Positions 34,115-43,817 are shown, numbered from the stretch's first letter. The stretch: DNA of 64,000 nt from JANQJA01 sp047947185 (GCA_047947185.1 CP170502.1:2604001-2668000), one strand, 5' to 3'. The notes: generated from the letters alone by a model not told the origin. A program made the numbers and translations.

Positions 34115-36367
34115 CTAGAACCTGGCGCTTATACCAAGCGTTACCATATTCACATTTTCGTTCGGGTTGACCTGCCCGAGAGTCAGGACCTTACCTATGC
34201 TGTCTGACCGGAGTCCTTCAAGCTGCCAGTTTTCATCTGCGAATCGCAGGTAGCGATGCGAAAGCGACAGGGTCATTGCTGGCCTTGGGCTGAACGCCAG
34301 CGTCGACACCAGGTTGTGCATGTCGGTATCAATGGCGGGTAGATCACCACCCACAAGATCCCTTGCGCCGAACACGGTCACTTCATAAATTTCACTGGCA
34401 TGCAGGTAGGTGTAGCTGCTGGAGGCTTTCAGCCGGTCAGAGACACGCCACTCAAATCCCAGGTCCAGCGAATAGCGTTTGCCTTCCTGGTCAATATGGT
34501 AGTTGCGGGATGGATCGCTGCCCTCCGGCAAGGGCGGGGATACCACATTTGCGGGCTTATTGAGCCCCCCCAGGAAATCGCGTCCGGCCTGGTTGCGACC
34601 GCTGTCGCCATAGTCCAGGGTGAGCCAGCCGCTGAATGCCGAAAGGCTGTATTGGGCTGACAGGTTCAGATTGGTTTCGTTAACGTCGGTCAGGCCCAGT
34701 TCACTCCTGTCGAAGTCGACCTGCCGCGATTTAAGCAACCCCTGCAGCTGCCAGGTGTCAGAAAGCGTCCAGGTCATTGACCAGGCAATAGACCGCGATT
34801 CCTGGTTGGCCAGGTGGTACTGACGCAACAGCGGATGATTGGTCCAGCGCTGGTCATCCGGGACCTGGTTGATCAGGTCAACAGCAAGTTCGGTAAAGAA
34901 CGAGCGGGACCATTCATAGGTACCTCCCGAAAGGTCTGCGGCCACCACTTCAATGCGGTGCCTTACCCGGTCGCCGGTGTAGGGTGCCAGCACAAACGTC
35001 AACTGATCCGTTTCTGTCTCGTCAACCGCAGCATAGTCCCGCCGGGTTTTGGTGTAGTCATAGGTAAGCGATACCCTGGATTTGTCCGGAAAGCGGTACC
35101 GCCCTTCAACCGTCCAGAGGTCTTCTTCATTGGAAAGTGGCCTGTTGAACAAGGCAAACAGGGCGGCCGGCTGGTTGGCTCCGTCTCCACGCACATACTG
35201 CCATGGCAGTCGGTCAGCCTCGTTCCGGCGTTCGTCATAACGATACCTGAACCGGATAGAGCCCCGCGCCGTCAGCCGCGAGAAAATTTCCGCGTTCAGC
35301 CGGCTGGTCTTGAGATCACTGCCCAGTGCTTCTGTTGGCAGCGCCGCCGGTACAACCAGGTTCGAATTCGCCGTGTAGGGCAAAAGCGGTTCCTGCTGGC
35401 TGGTTTCACTCGTCATGGCATCAAGCGACACGCGGATTTTTGGGGTCAGCACCAGGCTCGCCGTGGTTGCGAGTGTCAGGCTGTCATGATCCGGTGCGGG
35501 GGCATATCCACCCACACCCGTGGGATAGTCGACGGCCGCGCCGAGGCCGCTGCTATAGGGGTTCTGCCAGGTAACCAGGCGGTTACCGCCGTCAAACCGG
35601 CTTGCCAGGGCGCGTCCTTCCAGGGCCAGTCGACCGGCGCTGAGCCCAAGGCTCAAACCCACATCCAGGGTCGACTCATCAACAGGCACTGGCAACAATA
35701 CTGCCTGGGGGTTGGCCGCATTTGAGTAAATTGCCAGGCCCTTAATCTGGGTACCGGCGCGATCGTCCAGGCGAAAATGTCCGCCGATGTCCCAGATGCC
35801 AAACGCCTGACCAATGTCAGCCGTCAACGTCTTTCGCCTGGCCTCGTTGTCTGCCGTGAACGGAAAACTATTGAGTGCCAGGTCTGAGGTAGTGACACCT
35901 GCCAGCCAGTTGGACGGTAACACCAGCGTGGCCCCACCGGAGAAGGGTGTAAATCCGGAACTGTTTCCTGACAGGCTGGTTTCCTGGTAGCCAAGGTCAA
36001 CGGAGAGCCCGCCCGCCGAGGCAAATACCAGGTCCAGGTACCGGTAATCCCGGCCCAGGTCCATCAGGTCAAGAGACCATGCGAAATCCCTGCGGAGAGG
36101 GTCACCAGTGGTGCGGAAGCCACCTGTCACGAAGGCACCCTGCTCTGCCGGATCCGCGAATCGGCCAAACTGCAGGTTGTCCCTGGAGACTGCACCAATC
36201 TGTACAATAACCTCGCTTCGCGGCGCCGGAGCCGGTGCGGGTGCTTCAGTTTCGTCACTGAACGCAAACGGATCCGTCTCGGCCTGCAGCGTACCCCAGG
36301 CTAAAAGCCCGGTGGCAACCAGTGCCAGTCTGCGCTTCCTGTACTGCTGGGATCTATTTCGTTCCAT
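34115..36367 (-). CDS. MtrB/PioB-family outer-membrane beta-barrel
   Basis: A 750-residue porin-like protein that would hold the decaheme MtrA-like cytochrome across the outer membrane. A signal peptide is followed by a proline/alanine linker (APAPAPAPR) and a long alternating beta pattern ending in aromatic phenylalanine (VTLGISARF), typical of outer-membrane barrels. The CxxC found near the N-terminus of Shewanella MtrB is absent here. ATG 36367 lies just downstream of the MtrA/DmsE-like stop (a GTG one codon earlier also fits), showing tight coupling. Confidence 0.92.
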   Translation of the reverse strand: MERNRSQQYRKRRLALVATGLLAWGTLQAETDPFAFSDETEAPAPAPAPRSEVIVQIGAVSRDNLQFGRFADPAEQGAFVTGGFRTTGDPLRRDFAWSLDLMDLGRDYRYLDLVFASAGGLSVDLGYQETSLSGNSSGFTPFSGGATLVLPSNWLAGVTTSDLALNSFPFTADNEARRKTLTADIGQAFGIWDIGGHFRLDDRAGTQIKGLAIYSNAANPQAVLLPVPVDESTLDVGLSLGLSAGRLALEGRALASRFDGGNRLVTWQNPYSSGLGAAVDYPTGVGGYAPAPDHDSLTLATTASLVLTPKIRVSLDAMTSETSQQEPLLPYTANSNLVVPAALPTEALGSDLKTSRLNAEIFSRLTARGSIRFRYRYDERRNEADRLPWQYVRGDGANQPAALFALFNRPLSNEEDLWTVEGRYRFPDKSRVSLTYDYTKTRRDYAAVDETETDQLTFVLAPYTGDRVRHRIEVVAADLSGGTYEWSRSFFTELAVDLINQVPDDQRWTNHPLLRQYHLANQESRSIAWSMTWTLSDTWQLQGLLKSRQVDFDRSELGLTDVNETNLNLSAQYSLSAFSGWLTLDYGDSGRNQAGRDFLGGLNKPANVVSPPLPEGSDPSRNYHIDQEGKRYSLDLGFEWRVSDRLKASSSYTYLHASEIYEVTVFGARDLVGGDLPAIDTDMHNLVSTLAFSPRPAMTLSLSHRYLRFADENWQLEGLRSDSIGKVLTLGQVNPNENVNMVTLGISARF

Positions 36368-36370
36368 CAC

Positions 36371-37198
36371 CTACCTCATCAGCCTGGCGCCGCCGGGATG
36401 ATTGGACCCATGTACCTGTGAGTGGCAATTGCTGCAACCGCGCGCAAGCAGGTTGCTGTCACCCCCGGCAATGGCGGAGCCATCAGCAAGCCGACTGGGG
36501 TGACCTGCTGCCATGTGGCACTGCTGGCACAGAAATGGAGGCCGGGTCAGCAGCAAGGCATCCGTGGTGCTGCCATGTGGCTTGTGGCACAGGCCACAGT
36601 CTTCAGTCACCGGGTCGTGCTCAAACAGGAACGGGCCTTTCATGTCCCTGTGACACGCCACGCAGGTATCAACAAGACCCGAGCCAGCCAGCAGGCTTTC
36701 ACTGCTGCTGCCATGTGGATTGTGGCAACTGGTGCAGGAGGCTGCGCCTTCTGGCACCGGGTGCCGGTGGGGCAATTTGAAGCTCATGACCACATCCCTG
36801 TGGCAACTACCACACAGGGTTGCTTCTGCCCGCTCGTCGAGGGCGGGATCAGTCTCGTGGGCCTTGTGGCACCCAGAACAGGCAACGTCGGCCGCACCAT
36901 GCCCTGATGCCAGCCAATGCACCTGGCTGGTATCGTCATGGCAGGCCAGGCAGCTACCATTTACCGTTTCCCCGGCGCTGTCCGGCCGGAAGATGACATC
37001 CGGCGGATTCCGCCGCCGCTCCAGGTGGGCCAGGCTCGGGCCATGACAATCTGCACAGGTGACCCCGGCGCTCTGATGCCGGAAACTGACGTGAACCTCG
37101 GCAGCCTCGTGGCAATCCATACATTCGGCCGCCACCGCAGACGGCGCAATCCCTGTCACCATGACAATCAGCAATCCGAGCGCTACCACATACCTCAT
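36371..37198 (-). CDS. DmsE/MtrA-family decaheme cytochrome
   Basis: A 275-residue exported cytochrome with a signal peptide cleaved after AVAA and ten CxxCH motifs: CMDCH, CADCH, CLACH, CSGCH, CGSCH, CTSCH, CVACH, CGLCH, CQQCH and CSNCH. Spacing and size fit DmsE and MtrA proteins, which sit inside the MtrB barrel. It is the first gene of the operon, downstream of the FNR-like palindrome. Products of this gene plus the porin and MtrC-like protein form a full transmembrane conduit. Dimethyl-sulfoxide reductase genes are absent, so a role in DMSO respiration is not supported here. Confidence 0.93.
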   Translation of the reverse strand: MRYVVALGLLIVMVTGIAPSAVAAECMDCHEAAEVHVSFRHQSAGVTCADCHGPSLAHLERRRNPPDVIFRPDSAGETVNGSCLACHDDTSQVHWLASGHGAADVACSGCHKAHETDPALDERAEATLCGSCHRDVVMSFKLPHRHPVPEGAASCTSCHNPHGSSSESLLAGSGLVDTCVACHRDMKGPFLFEHDPVTEDCGLCHKPHGSTTDALLLTRPPFLCQQCHMAAGHPSRLADGSAIAGGDSNLLARGCSNCHSQVHGSNHPGGARLMR

Positions 37199-37306
37199 TT
37201 CTTATTGCCTTTCTCGATACATTCCTGACAGCCAACTACCTGATCGCGAATTGCGGGCAACTCAATCATGGGCCACAAACACGCCGAAACCAAACCCCCA
37301 GACTGC

Positions 37307-37348
37307 TTTATCGCATTTAACGCCTGCCACGTCATTGACCCGGGTCAA
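37307..37348 (-). promoter_or_regulatory. FNR/DNR-like operator with class II -10 box upstream of the decaheme operon
   Basis: TTGACCCGGGTCAA at 37335-37348 is a perfect 14-bp palindrome of the form TTGAC-N4-GTCAA, the spacing used by FNR/ANR/DNR regulators. On the minus strand GATAAA (37307-37312 in plus coordinates) begins 23 nt after it, which places the palindrome centre near -41.5, the class II activation position. That would give about 100 nt of leader to the MtrA-like start. The regulator identity is inferred. Confidence 0.6.
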
Positions 37349-37471
37349 GTCGCGGTAGCCCTCTATCCCAGCGCCGCCCTGGCCGCATAAAAAGAAGTCA
37401 GGTTCAGGACAGTGTGCGCGCGGCCCTGCTAGAATGTCCCGCGCTGCAAATATATCGGTCAAGGATCAATC

Positions 37472-39781
37472 ATGAGTCGCCGTCCACGTGCCTGCCTGCC
37501 CGCTCTTGGCGTTACCCTTTCCGCAGTATTGCTGACCCAGGCCCCGGCCCAGGGGCAGACCGCGGACCCGGCTCTATCCGACGAAACTTCCAAACTCAGA
37601 AACCGCACTGAATCGGTGCAGTGGTTGCCGGCGTCCATTACCGTCATTGACGCGGAGGAACTGGCCAACACCTGGCGGGATGACCTGGAAGACCTGGAAG
37701 GTGACAGCCCGGGCCTCTTGATCGACGCCATGGGCGCATCGCCACGCGGGGCAGCCATCAGCATCCGTGGCGCGGGTTCCGGTGAGGCAAGCAATGCGAT
37801 GTTTCCAGCCGTTGCTGTCAACCTGGATGGCGTCTATCTGGGTACACATGCCAGCCAGAACCAGGTCCTGTTCGACTTCGAGTCAGTTGAGGTTGCCCGC
37901 GGTCCGCAGGGCACATTTGGCGGCCCACCCGCCATGGCCGGTGCAATTAATCTCACCCGGACGCGTCCGACAGGCAAACTGTCGGCAAAAACCCGACTGG
38001 TAACCGGCGACTTCAATCGCAAGCGGGTTGATGCAGTTATCAACCTGCCGCTGGGCGATCGCCTCGCCGGGAAAATGTCGTTCAACTGGCAACGCGGCGG
38101 CAGCAGGGTCATGAACAATGCCACCAACCTGCGCAAGGAGAATGAAGATCACCTGAATGCCGTGACGCTCTCATTGCTCTGGCAGGATGGCGGGGGCACA
38201 TCGGTGCAGTACACCCTGGACCGGATTGATGACAAGAGTGATGTACCCGCGCTGCTCAACCTGAGTGACCTGAACGACATCGTCTGCGCCGCATCAGCTG
38301 CTGAAGCCAACTGTTCACAGGGTGCAGACGGCCTGCGGCCGGAAACCAACTCGCTTGACTACACAACCCAGAACTACACCAACCTGCGCGAGTACGAGGT
38401 TGACCAGCATACACTACGTGCCGAGTTTGACCTGTGGGGACATCACTTCCGGAGTATCACGGCCCTCCGCCAGAGTGATGAGATATCCAACCGCGATATG
38501 GATGCCACTTTTGTCGACTTCTATTCCGTTAGCCAGAGTCGCGAGTACACCCAGCTGACCCAGGAGTTCAGCCTGTTTCGCGAATACAATGACCAGGTGG
38601 ATTACACGCTCGGGGTGTACCTGCTGGGCAATGAATCTGCCCTCCAGCGCAGTGATGCCTATGTACTCTCTGCCATCAGCAGCAACAATCCGTTTGGTCC
38701 TTCAATCGTGCCGGTGCCTGCTGGCACGACCAGGGAAACGAGTTCCCGCCTGGAAACAACGCTGTTTTCTCTTTTTGCACACCTGTCCTACAAGTTGACG
38801 GACCAGTGGACACTCGACGCGGGACTTCGACTGAATCGCGTTGACCAGTCGTTTCATCACCAGGTTTCACGCCCTGGAGATTTCAGCAACGCGTTTAACG
38901 CACCACCTGCGATCCTGGTGGGCGAAAATGACCAGACTGAACAAACAGGGACCCTGGGCGCCACCTACCGGATTGACGATCAGGCAATGACCTACATTCG
39001 TTTCTCCCGCGGCTTTCGACCCGGCGGTTTTGACGACACGGTCAACTCGGTTGACGCGGCATTTCCCTTTGCAGAGGAAACTGTCGATGCCATCGAATAT
39101 GGCATCAAGAGCGAATGGTTCGAGGATCGGCTGCGACTGAACTACGTGGCATTCAGAACCTCCTACAACGACAAGCGGGAGCGTTATGCCGAACGGGTGG
39201 CGTCTGGCCGGGTTGAGTCCGTGCTGCAGAATCTTGCCAGCATCGAAACCCGTGGTCACGAACTGGAAATGGAAGCGATTCCCTTTGGCAGTCTGCGCCT
39301 GCGGGCAGCCCTCTCGCGCCAGAACTCGGACTACGAGTCCTACCTGGTCCCCGACCTGACGGGCGCAACAGCCGGCCTCGACCTGAGCGGCAGCATTCCC
39401 GCCTGGTCACCCAACTTCATGTTCAAGCTGAGCGGCACCTACCAGATGCCGTTCCGCGGTGGCATGCTGCATTTCTACGGTGGCTATCGGTTTACCAAAG
39501 AGTACTGGAGCAATCCCCTGGTGGCAGCCGCGCAAATTGACAATTTTGCCATGCTCGACGCGTCGGTTGACTGGACCTACCGGTCATGGACCTTCCGGCT
39601 GTTCAGCAACAACCTGAAAGGCAAGCGCTTCCTGACCAACGTTATCCGTCCCACTGACGCTGAGCTCGCCTCACTGCTTGCCACCACCACAGCTGCACGG
39701 GGTATTGTCACTACCGCCGAGGTCAACCAGCCCGAGTTTACCGGTATAGAGGTCATCTATACGCCCGGGTCGGGAAATTAG
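37472..39781 (+). CDS. TonB-dependent receptor
   Basis: A 769-residue outer-membrane receptor. A signal peptide (about residues 1-29) is followed by the plug domain (SVQWLPASITVIDAEEL; AAISIRGAGSG; FDFESVEVARGPQGTFGG) and a long beta-barrel with typical turn motifs (YIRFSRGFRPGGFDDTVN). The plug lacks an obvious N-terminal signalling extension, so it is unlikely to be a transducer. Substrate unknown; siderophores, oligosaccharides or lipids are all possible. It is divergent from the multiheme operon and so shares the intergenic region with the FNR-like palindrome. AAGGA precedes ATG 37472. Confidence 0.92.
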   Translation: MSRRPRACLPALGVTLSAVLLTQAPAQGQTADPALSDETSKLRNRTESVQWLPASITVIDAEELANTWRDDLEDLEGDSPGLLIDAMGASPRGAAISIRGAGSGEASNAMFPAVAVNLDGVYLGTHASQNQVLFDFESVEVARGPQGTFGGPPAMAGAINLTRTRPTGKLSAKTRLVTGDFNRKRVDAVINLPLGDRLAGKMSFNWQRGGSRVMNNATNLRKENEDHLNAVTLSLLWQDGGGTSVQYTLDRIDDKSDVPALLNLSDLNDIVCAASAAEANCSQGADGLRPETNSLDYTTQNYTNLREYEVDQHTLRAEFDLWGHHFRSITALRQSDEISNRDMDATFVDFYSVSQSREYTQLTQEFSLFREYNDQVDYTLGVYLLGNESALQRSDAYVLSAISSNNPFGPSIVPVPAGTTRETSSRLETTLFSLFAHLSYKLTDQWTLDAGLRLNRVDQSFHHQVSRPGDFSNAFNAPPAILVGENDQTEQTGTLGATYRIDDQAMTYIRFSRGFRPGGFDDTVNSVDAAFPFAEETVDAIEYGIKSEWFEDRLRLNYVAFRTSYNDKRERYAERVASGRVESVLQNLASIETRGHELEMEAIPFGSLRLRAALSRQNSDYESYLVPDLTGATAGLDLSGSIPAWSPNFMFKLSGTYQMPFRGGMLHFYGGYRFTKEYWSNPLVAAAQIDNFAMLDASVDWTYRSWTFRLFSNNLKGKRFLTNVIRPTDAELASLLATTTAARGIVTTAEVNQPEFTGIEVIYTPGSGN

Positions 39782-39874
39782 GGCAGTGACCGGCCAGCGG
39801 GCCAAGTGTTACAAGATGCGCAATTAGGCTAACATTCCGCCCATGACGTCTCTGTCGAACAAGATGAATCTGCC

Positions 39875-41017
39875 TTGAAACTTGCATTCTGCCTGTACAA
39901 GTATTTCCCTTACGGCGGCCTGCAGCGCGATTTCATCAGGATCGCCCGGGAATGCCAGAAGCGAGGTCATACCGTCAAGGTCTACGCGCTTCGCTGGGAC
40001 GGCGAGATACCTACGGACATTGACGTTTCCATCGCCAAGGTTAACGCGCTCTTCAATCACAACAAGTACCAGAAATTTACCGCCTGGGTCGAAACACAGC
40101 TGGCGAATTACCCGGTTGACTGTGTTGTCGGCTTCAACAAGATGCCCGGACTTGATATCTACTATGCGGCCGACAGTTGTTATGAGGAAAAGGCGCGAAC
40201 CCAGCGGGGTGCACATTACAAGCTGTTGCCCCGCTACCGGCATTTCGCCAACTATGAAAAGGCGGTATTTGGCCAGGAGAGCCGGGCAGAAATCCTGATC
40301 ATCTCTGAGGTCCAGAAACCGTTTTTTATCAAACACTACGGCACCGCGCCGGAGCGCATGCACACCCTGCCCCCTGGCATTTCCCGGGACCGCGTGGCAC
40401 CGCCAAACGCGGATGAAATCCGGGCCAGGAAGCGCAGCGAGCTGGGTCTCACGGAGACCGACAAACTCGTGCTGCTGGTCGGCTCGGGCTTCATCAAAAA
40501 GGGGCTGAAACGCGCAATCCTTGCTGTTGACGCCCTGCCCGACGCAATCAGGCAGCGCACCCGGTTCCTGGTGATTGGTGAAGACAAATCGCGCCAGTTC
40601 CTCCGACTGATCGACCGCTTGAACCTCAGCGATACCGTTAGCATCATGGGTGGATCAAACGATGTACCCGAATTTCTGCTGGCGGGGGATCTCCTGCTTC
40701 ATCCTGCCTCCGACGAAAATGCCGGCATGGTGCTGCTGGAAGCCATGGTCGCGGGCCTCCCTGTACTTGCAACGGATGTCTGCGGCTATGGCCATTACGT
40801 GCTTGAGGCCGAGATGGGTTGCCTGGTTCCAAGCCCCTTCCAGCAGGAAACATTAAACAAGCGGCTTTGCCAGATGCTGGAGCACGACAATCGGGCCAAA
40901 TGGGTCAGCAACGGCAAGGCTTTTGCCGAATCCGCCGACATCTATTCCCTGCCGCAGAAAGCCGTAGACGTTATCGAAGAAGTCATGCAAAGACGCTGCG
41001 AAAAAGCAGCTCAGTAG
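39875..41017 (+). CDS. waaG: WaaG-like LPS core glucosyltransferase (GT4)
   Basis: A 380-residue GT-B glycosyltransferase. The N-terminus AFCLYKYFPYGGLQRDFIRI is nearly diagnostic for WaaG/RfaG, which adds the first glucose of the outer core. The C-terminal half contains the GT4 donor-site segment HPASDENAGMVLLEAMVAGL. The start is TTG 39875, supported by homology at the N-terminus. WaaG acts on the cytoplasmic face of the inner membrane. Its end overlaps the convergent LpxL-like gene by 7 bp. Confidence 0.9.
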   Translation: MKLAFCLYKYFPYGGLQRDFIRIARECQKRGHTVKVYALRWDGEIPTDIDVSIAKVNALFNHNKYQKFTAWVETQLANYPVDCVVGFNKMPGLDIYYAADSCYEEKARTQRGAHYKLLPRYRHFANYEKAVFGQESRAEILIISEVQKPFFIKHYGTAPERMHTLPPGISRDRVAPPNADEIRARKRSELGLTETDKLVLLVGSGFIKKGLKRAILAVDALPDAIRQRTRFLVIGEDKSRQFLRLIDRLNLSDTVSIMGGSNDVPEFLLAGDLLLHPASDENAGMVLLEAMVAGLPVLATDVCGYGHYVLEAEMGCLVPSPFQQETLNKRLCQMLEHDNRAKWVSNGKAFAESADIYSLPQKAVDVIEEVMQRRCEKAAQ

Positions 41018-41916
41018 ATTTCAGGTTCACCTTCCGGCCGCGTCTTGAAACGGCGATGAAACCACCAGTATTGTTCCGGATGTTGCCTGATACAGGACTC
41101 AACAAAAGTGTTGATAGTTCGTGCGTCTTCTTCATCGGACCCGGACGGGAAGTTCTGTAACGCGGGCGACAAGATGACCCGGTAGCGCGAAGCGTTATCA
41201 ACCCGGTAATGGGTGAAGGGTACTACCGGTGCCCCGGTGATCCTGGCGATACGGGACAGTGCCGTTGTCGTTGCTGCCGGCACACCAAAAAAAGGCACAA
41301 AAACGGCATTACGCCAGCCATAGTCCTGGTCTGGTCCATACCAGACGACGTGCCCCGCCTTGATATTACGGATCACCTGACGGATGTCGTTTCGTTCGAT
41401 GGCATGCGGATACAGTCGCTTGCGGCCGCCTGTCATGATCTCCTCCATCAGTGCGTTCCTGTTGGCACGGTACATGACATCCAGTACCACCTCGCGGCTG
41501 ATTACCGTGCCTGCCAGATCCAGGGTCGACATATGTGTACCCAGCAGGATCACCCCCTTCCCCAGAGCCTGGGCTGCGCGCAGGTTTTCTACCCCTTCCA
41601 GCGCTGAGATATTCCTGATGGAATCACCCCCGACCAGCCAGGCCGTTGCGGTTTCAATAATGCTCATGCCACCTGACCTGAACACGTCAACGACCAGCGC
41701 GTGCTGCTCGTCTCCAGACAGGGCGGGAAAACACACTTCAATATTCCGTTCAACCACATGCCGGCGTGAGCCAGCCAGCGTATAGGCCAGCCGGCCAAGC
41801 ATTGAACCAACACCCATGCGCCAGCCATGAGGCAGACGAACCACCCCTTGCAAAATGAAATAGCCGAGCCAGGTGGGCCAGTAACGGGGATGGGCAAAAC
41901 GGGAGGGTTTGTTCAT
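41011..41916 (-). CDS. LpxL/HtrB-family lipid A acyltransferase
   Basis: A 301-residue membrane-associated acyltransferase. The catalytic HX4D/E motif is H128-D133 in GTHMSTLD, with the family's GP.DYG-type loop (YGPDQDYGW) and a C-terminal YWWFHRRFKTRP motif. It transfers a secondary acyl chain to Kdo2-lipid IVA, using acyl-ACP. The histidine-to-acid spacing is kept but the acid is aspartate, as in some LpxL/LpxM homologues. It faces the LPS core genes and fits the local theme of LPS assembly. Confidence 0.9.
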   Translation of the reverse strand: MNKPSRFAHPRYWPTWLGYFILQGVVRLPHGWRMGVGSMLGRLAYTLAGSRRHVVERNIEVCFPALSGDEQHALVVDVFRSGGMSIIETATAWLVGGDSIRNISALEGVENLRAAQALGKGVILLGTHMSTLDLAGTVISREVVLDVMYRANRNALMEEIMTGGRKRLYPHAIERNDIRQVIRNIKAGHVVWYGPDQDYGWRNAVFVPFFGVPAATTTALSRIARITGAPVVPFTHYRVDNASRYRVILSPALQNFPSGSDEEDARTINTFVESCIRQHPEQYWWFHRRFKTRPEGEPEIY

Positions 41917-41995
41917 CTGCGGATTATAGCCGTTCCCGCGCAGTTGGTGCGCGGTGCGTTACAATGCCCGGAACCTTGATTACAGGGAATACACC

Positions 41996-42982
41996 TTGCA
42001 GTTGCTTGTTGTCATGCCCAGCAAATACCTGGGCAATATGGTTATCTCGCTACAGACAATCCGTGCACTGATCGAGGGTAACGGCGCGCAGGACACCACA
42101 CTGTTGATTGACCAGGGATTTGTTGAACTGGTTGGCCTGGTCACCGGCGACGCACACAGGTTGCTGGTCTTTCCACGCAAGCGGCAAGGTGCTTTGGGTC
42201 GCCTGGGACGACTGCTCTTGCACCTGCGGCGGCACCGATATGACTGTGTCCTCGACCTCGATGGTACAGTGATCTCTGCCCGAATTGTCTCGCTGGCAAA
42301 AGCCCGCAGAAAAGTTGGCCCACAGTTTGCCAAGCGAACGGCCGTGTACACCGAGGTTGTCGCCAATGAACGTGACGTCCAGCACTGTTTTGAGGACTTC
42401 GCGCTCATGAGCGAAGCCATCGGCATCCCGCTTCAGAACCGGGACTACGCCCGCCTGCCGGAACTTGCCGACACTGGCCTGCCACTGGATCTTGACAGCA
42501 AGATGGCCTGCATTCATCCATCAGCCACCAAAGACTACAAACAGTGGGACATTCACAAGTTCGCCGAGTTGGCTGACTGGTTGACAGAGCACGGGTATAC
42601 GCCGGTTATTGTGGGTGCAGGCGCGGCTGAAGCATCCCGGGTTGCCCGGCTGGTGCAACTGATGCGACATCCACCAATGAATATGTTTGGGCAGCTGTCC
42701 CTGCTCCAGTTGATTGAACTTTGCCAGCGATCCCGCGTGTTCATCGGCAATGACAGCGGTCCCATGCATCTTGCTGCCGCTTCCGGCACCACCACCATTG
42801 CACTGTTTGGCCCCACTGAATTACTCCGCTGGAAACCCAGGGCCACGAACGCCATCACGCTGAAGGGCCCCGCACCCTGCTCACCTGATTGCCGCCCCGA
42901 GGCGTGCCTGCGCAACTACCAGTGCCTGACATCGCTGGACACGGATCAGGTCAAGGCGGCTATACTCAGCAACACCGGCTAA
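41996..42982 (+). CDS. Glycosyltransferase family 9 (heptosyltransferase-like)
   Basis: A 328-residue GT9 protein (YLGNMVISLQTIRALIE; CIHPSATKDYKQWDIHKFA; GNDSGPMHLAAASGT). The last motif binds the ADP-heptose donor in WaaC/WaaF-type enzymes. I chose TTG 41996 because AGGGA precedes it and the product then begins LQLLVVMPSKYLGNM, the usual GT9 start; an in-frame ATG at 41954 would add an unlike extension and ATG 42014 is also possible. It probably extends the LPS inner core. It forms a unit with the following glycosyltransferases. Confidence 0.85.
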   Translation: MQLLVVMPSKYLGNMVISLQTIRALIEGNGAQDTTLLIDQGFVELVGLVTGDAHRLLVFPRKRQGALGRLGRLLLHLRRHRYDCVLDLDGTVISARIVSLAKARRKVGPQFAKRTAVYTEVVANERDVQHCFEDFALMSEAIGIPLQNRDYARLPELADTGLPLDLDSKMACIHPSATKDYKQWDIHKFAELADWLTEHGYTPVIVGAGAAEASRVARLVQLMRHPPMNMFGQLSLLQLIELCQRSRVFIGNDSGPMHLAAASGTTTIALFGPTELLRWKPRATNAITLKGPAPCSPDCRPEACLRNYQCLTSLDTDQVKAAILSNTG

Positions 42983-43046
42983 GAAATGTGCATCCCTGAC
43001 CTATGTTGCTATACTCCACTGACCTAGTCGACGGGCGTATCGTCGG

Positions 43047-43811
43047 ATGAGTGCCGTTCCCGCCACAGCAACTATCATTGCCAAGAATGAGGCCAGCAAC
43101 ATCGCTGCCTGTGTGCGCAGCGTCGCGTTTTTTGCCGAGGTCCTGGTTATTGACTCCGGCAGCACCGACGACACGGTCGCCATCGCTCGTTCGGCAGGCG
43201 CAAACGTCGTTGAAAACGCCTGGCCGGGTTACGGTCCCCAGAAGCAGTTTGCGCTGGAGCGAGCCAGTCACAATTGGGTGTTCAGTCTTGATGCCGATGA
43301 GCGGGTTTCGGCAGAGCTGCAGGATGCCATCAAGGCATTGTTTGCCAAAGGTCCCTCGGCCAGTGGCTATGCCGTCAATCGCTGCAACCATTTTATGGGG
43401 CGCGCACTGCGGCATGGCGAAGGCTATCCGGACTGGTGCCTGCGCCTATTTAACCGCGAACAGGGTTCCTGGAGCCTGGATCCTGTACATGAGCGCGTGA
43501 TGCTCGACGGCAAAATCGATCGACTGAAGGGGGACCTGGACCACTATTCAGAAGGTTCCATCTCCGAGTATCTGGAGAAACAGAACAACTACACCACCTT
43601 GCAGGCGCGCCATCTCTATACCGTTGGCCGGCGCGCCTCCATCGCGAAGCTGATTACGTCTCCCTTCGTTCGCTTTATCAAGTTCTACTTTTTTCGGCTT
43701 GGCTTTCTTGATGGTATTCCTGGCCTGGTACACATCGTCATCGGCTGTTTCAACAGCTTCTGCAAGTACGCCAAACTCAGGGAACTTCAAACGCGTAACG
43801 CCTGCCAATAG
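43047..43811 (+). CDS. Glycosyltransferase family 2 (WaaE/LgtF-like)
   Basis: A 254-residue GT2 enzyme. TATIIAKNEASNIAACVRS, VIDSGSTDDT and FSLDADERVS form the nucleotide-sugar and DXD-type sites, and the C-terminal half has the WaaE/KdtX pattern (HYSEGSISEYLEKQNNYTT) with a membrane-interacting end. WaaE-type enzymes add glucose to inner-core heptose, which fits the neighbouring heptosyltransferase and WaaG. A possible -10 TATACT lies upstream. The gene ends 6 bp before the next start. Confidence 0.88.
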   Translation: MSAVPATATIIAKNEASNIAACVRSVAFFAEVLVIDSGSTDDTVAIARSAGANVVENAWPGYGPQKQFALERASHNWVFSLDADERVSAELQDAIKALFAKGPSASGYAVNRCNHFMGRALRHGEGYPDWCLRLFNREQGSWSLDPVHERVMLDGKIDRLKGDLDHYSEGSISEYLEKQNNYTTLQARHLYTVGRRASIAKLITSPFVRFIKFYFFRLGFLDGIPGLVHIVIGCFNSFCKYAKLRELQTRNACQ

Positions 43812-43817
43812 CCACTG

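Noticed and set aside
30405..37198. DMSO respiration operon
   Set aside because: The DmsE-like name is by family only; no DmsA/B reductase genes are present, while MtrC-like and NapC-like genes point to extracellular electron transfer.
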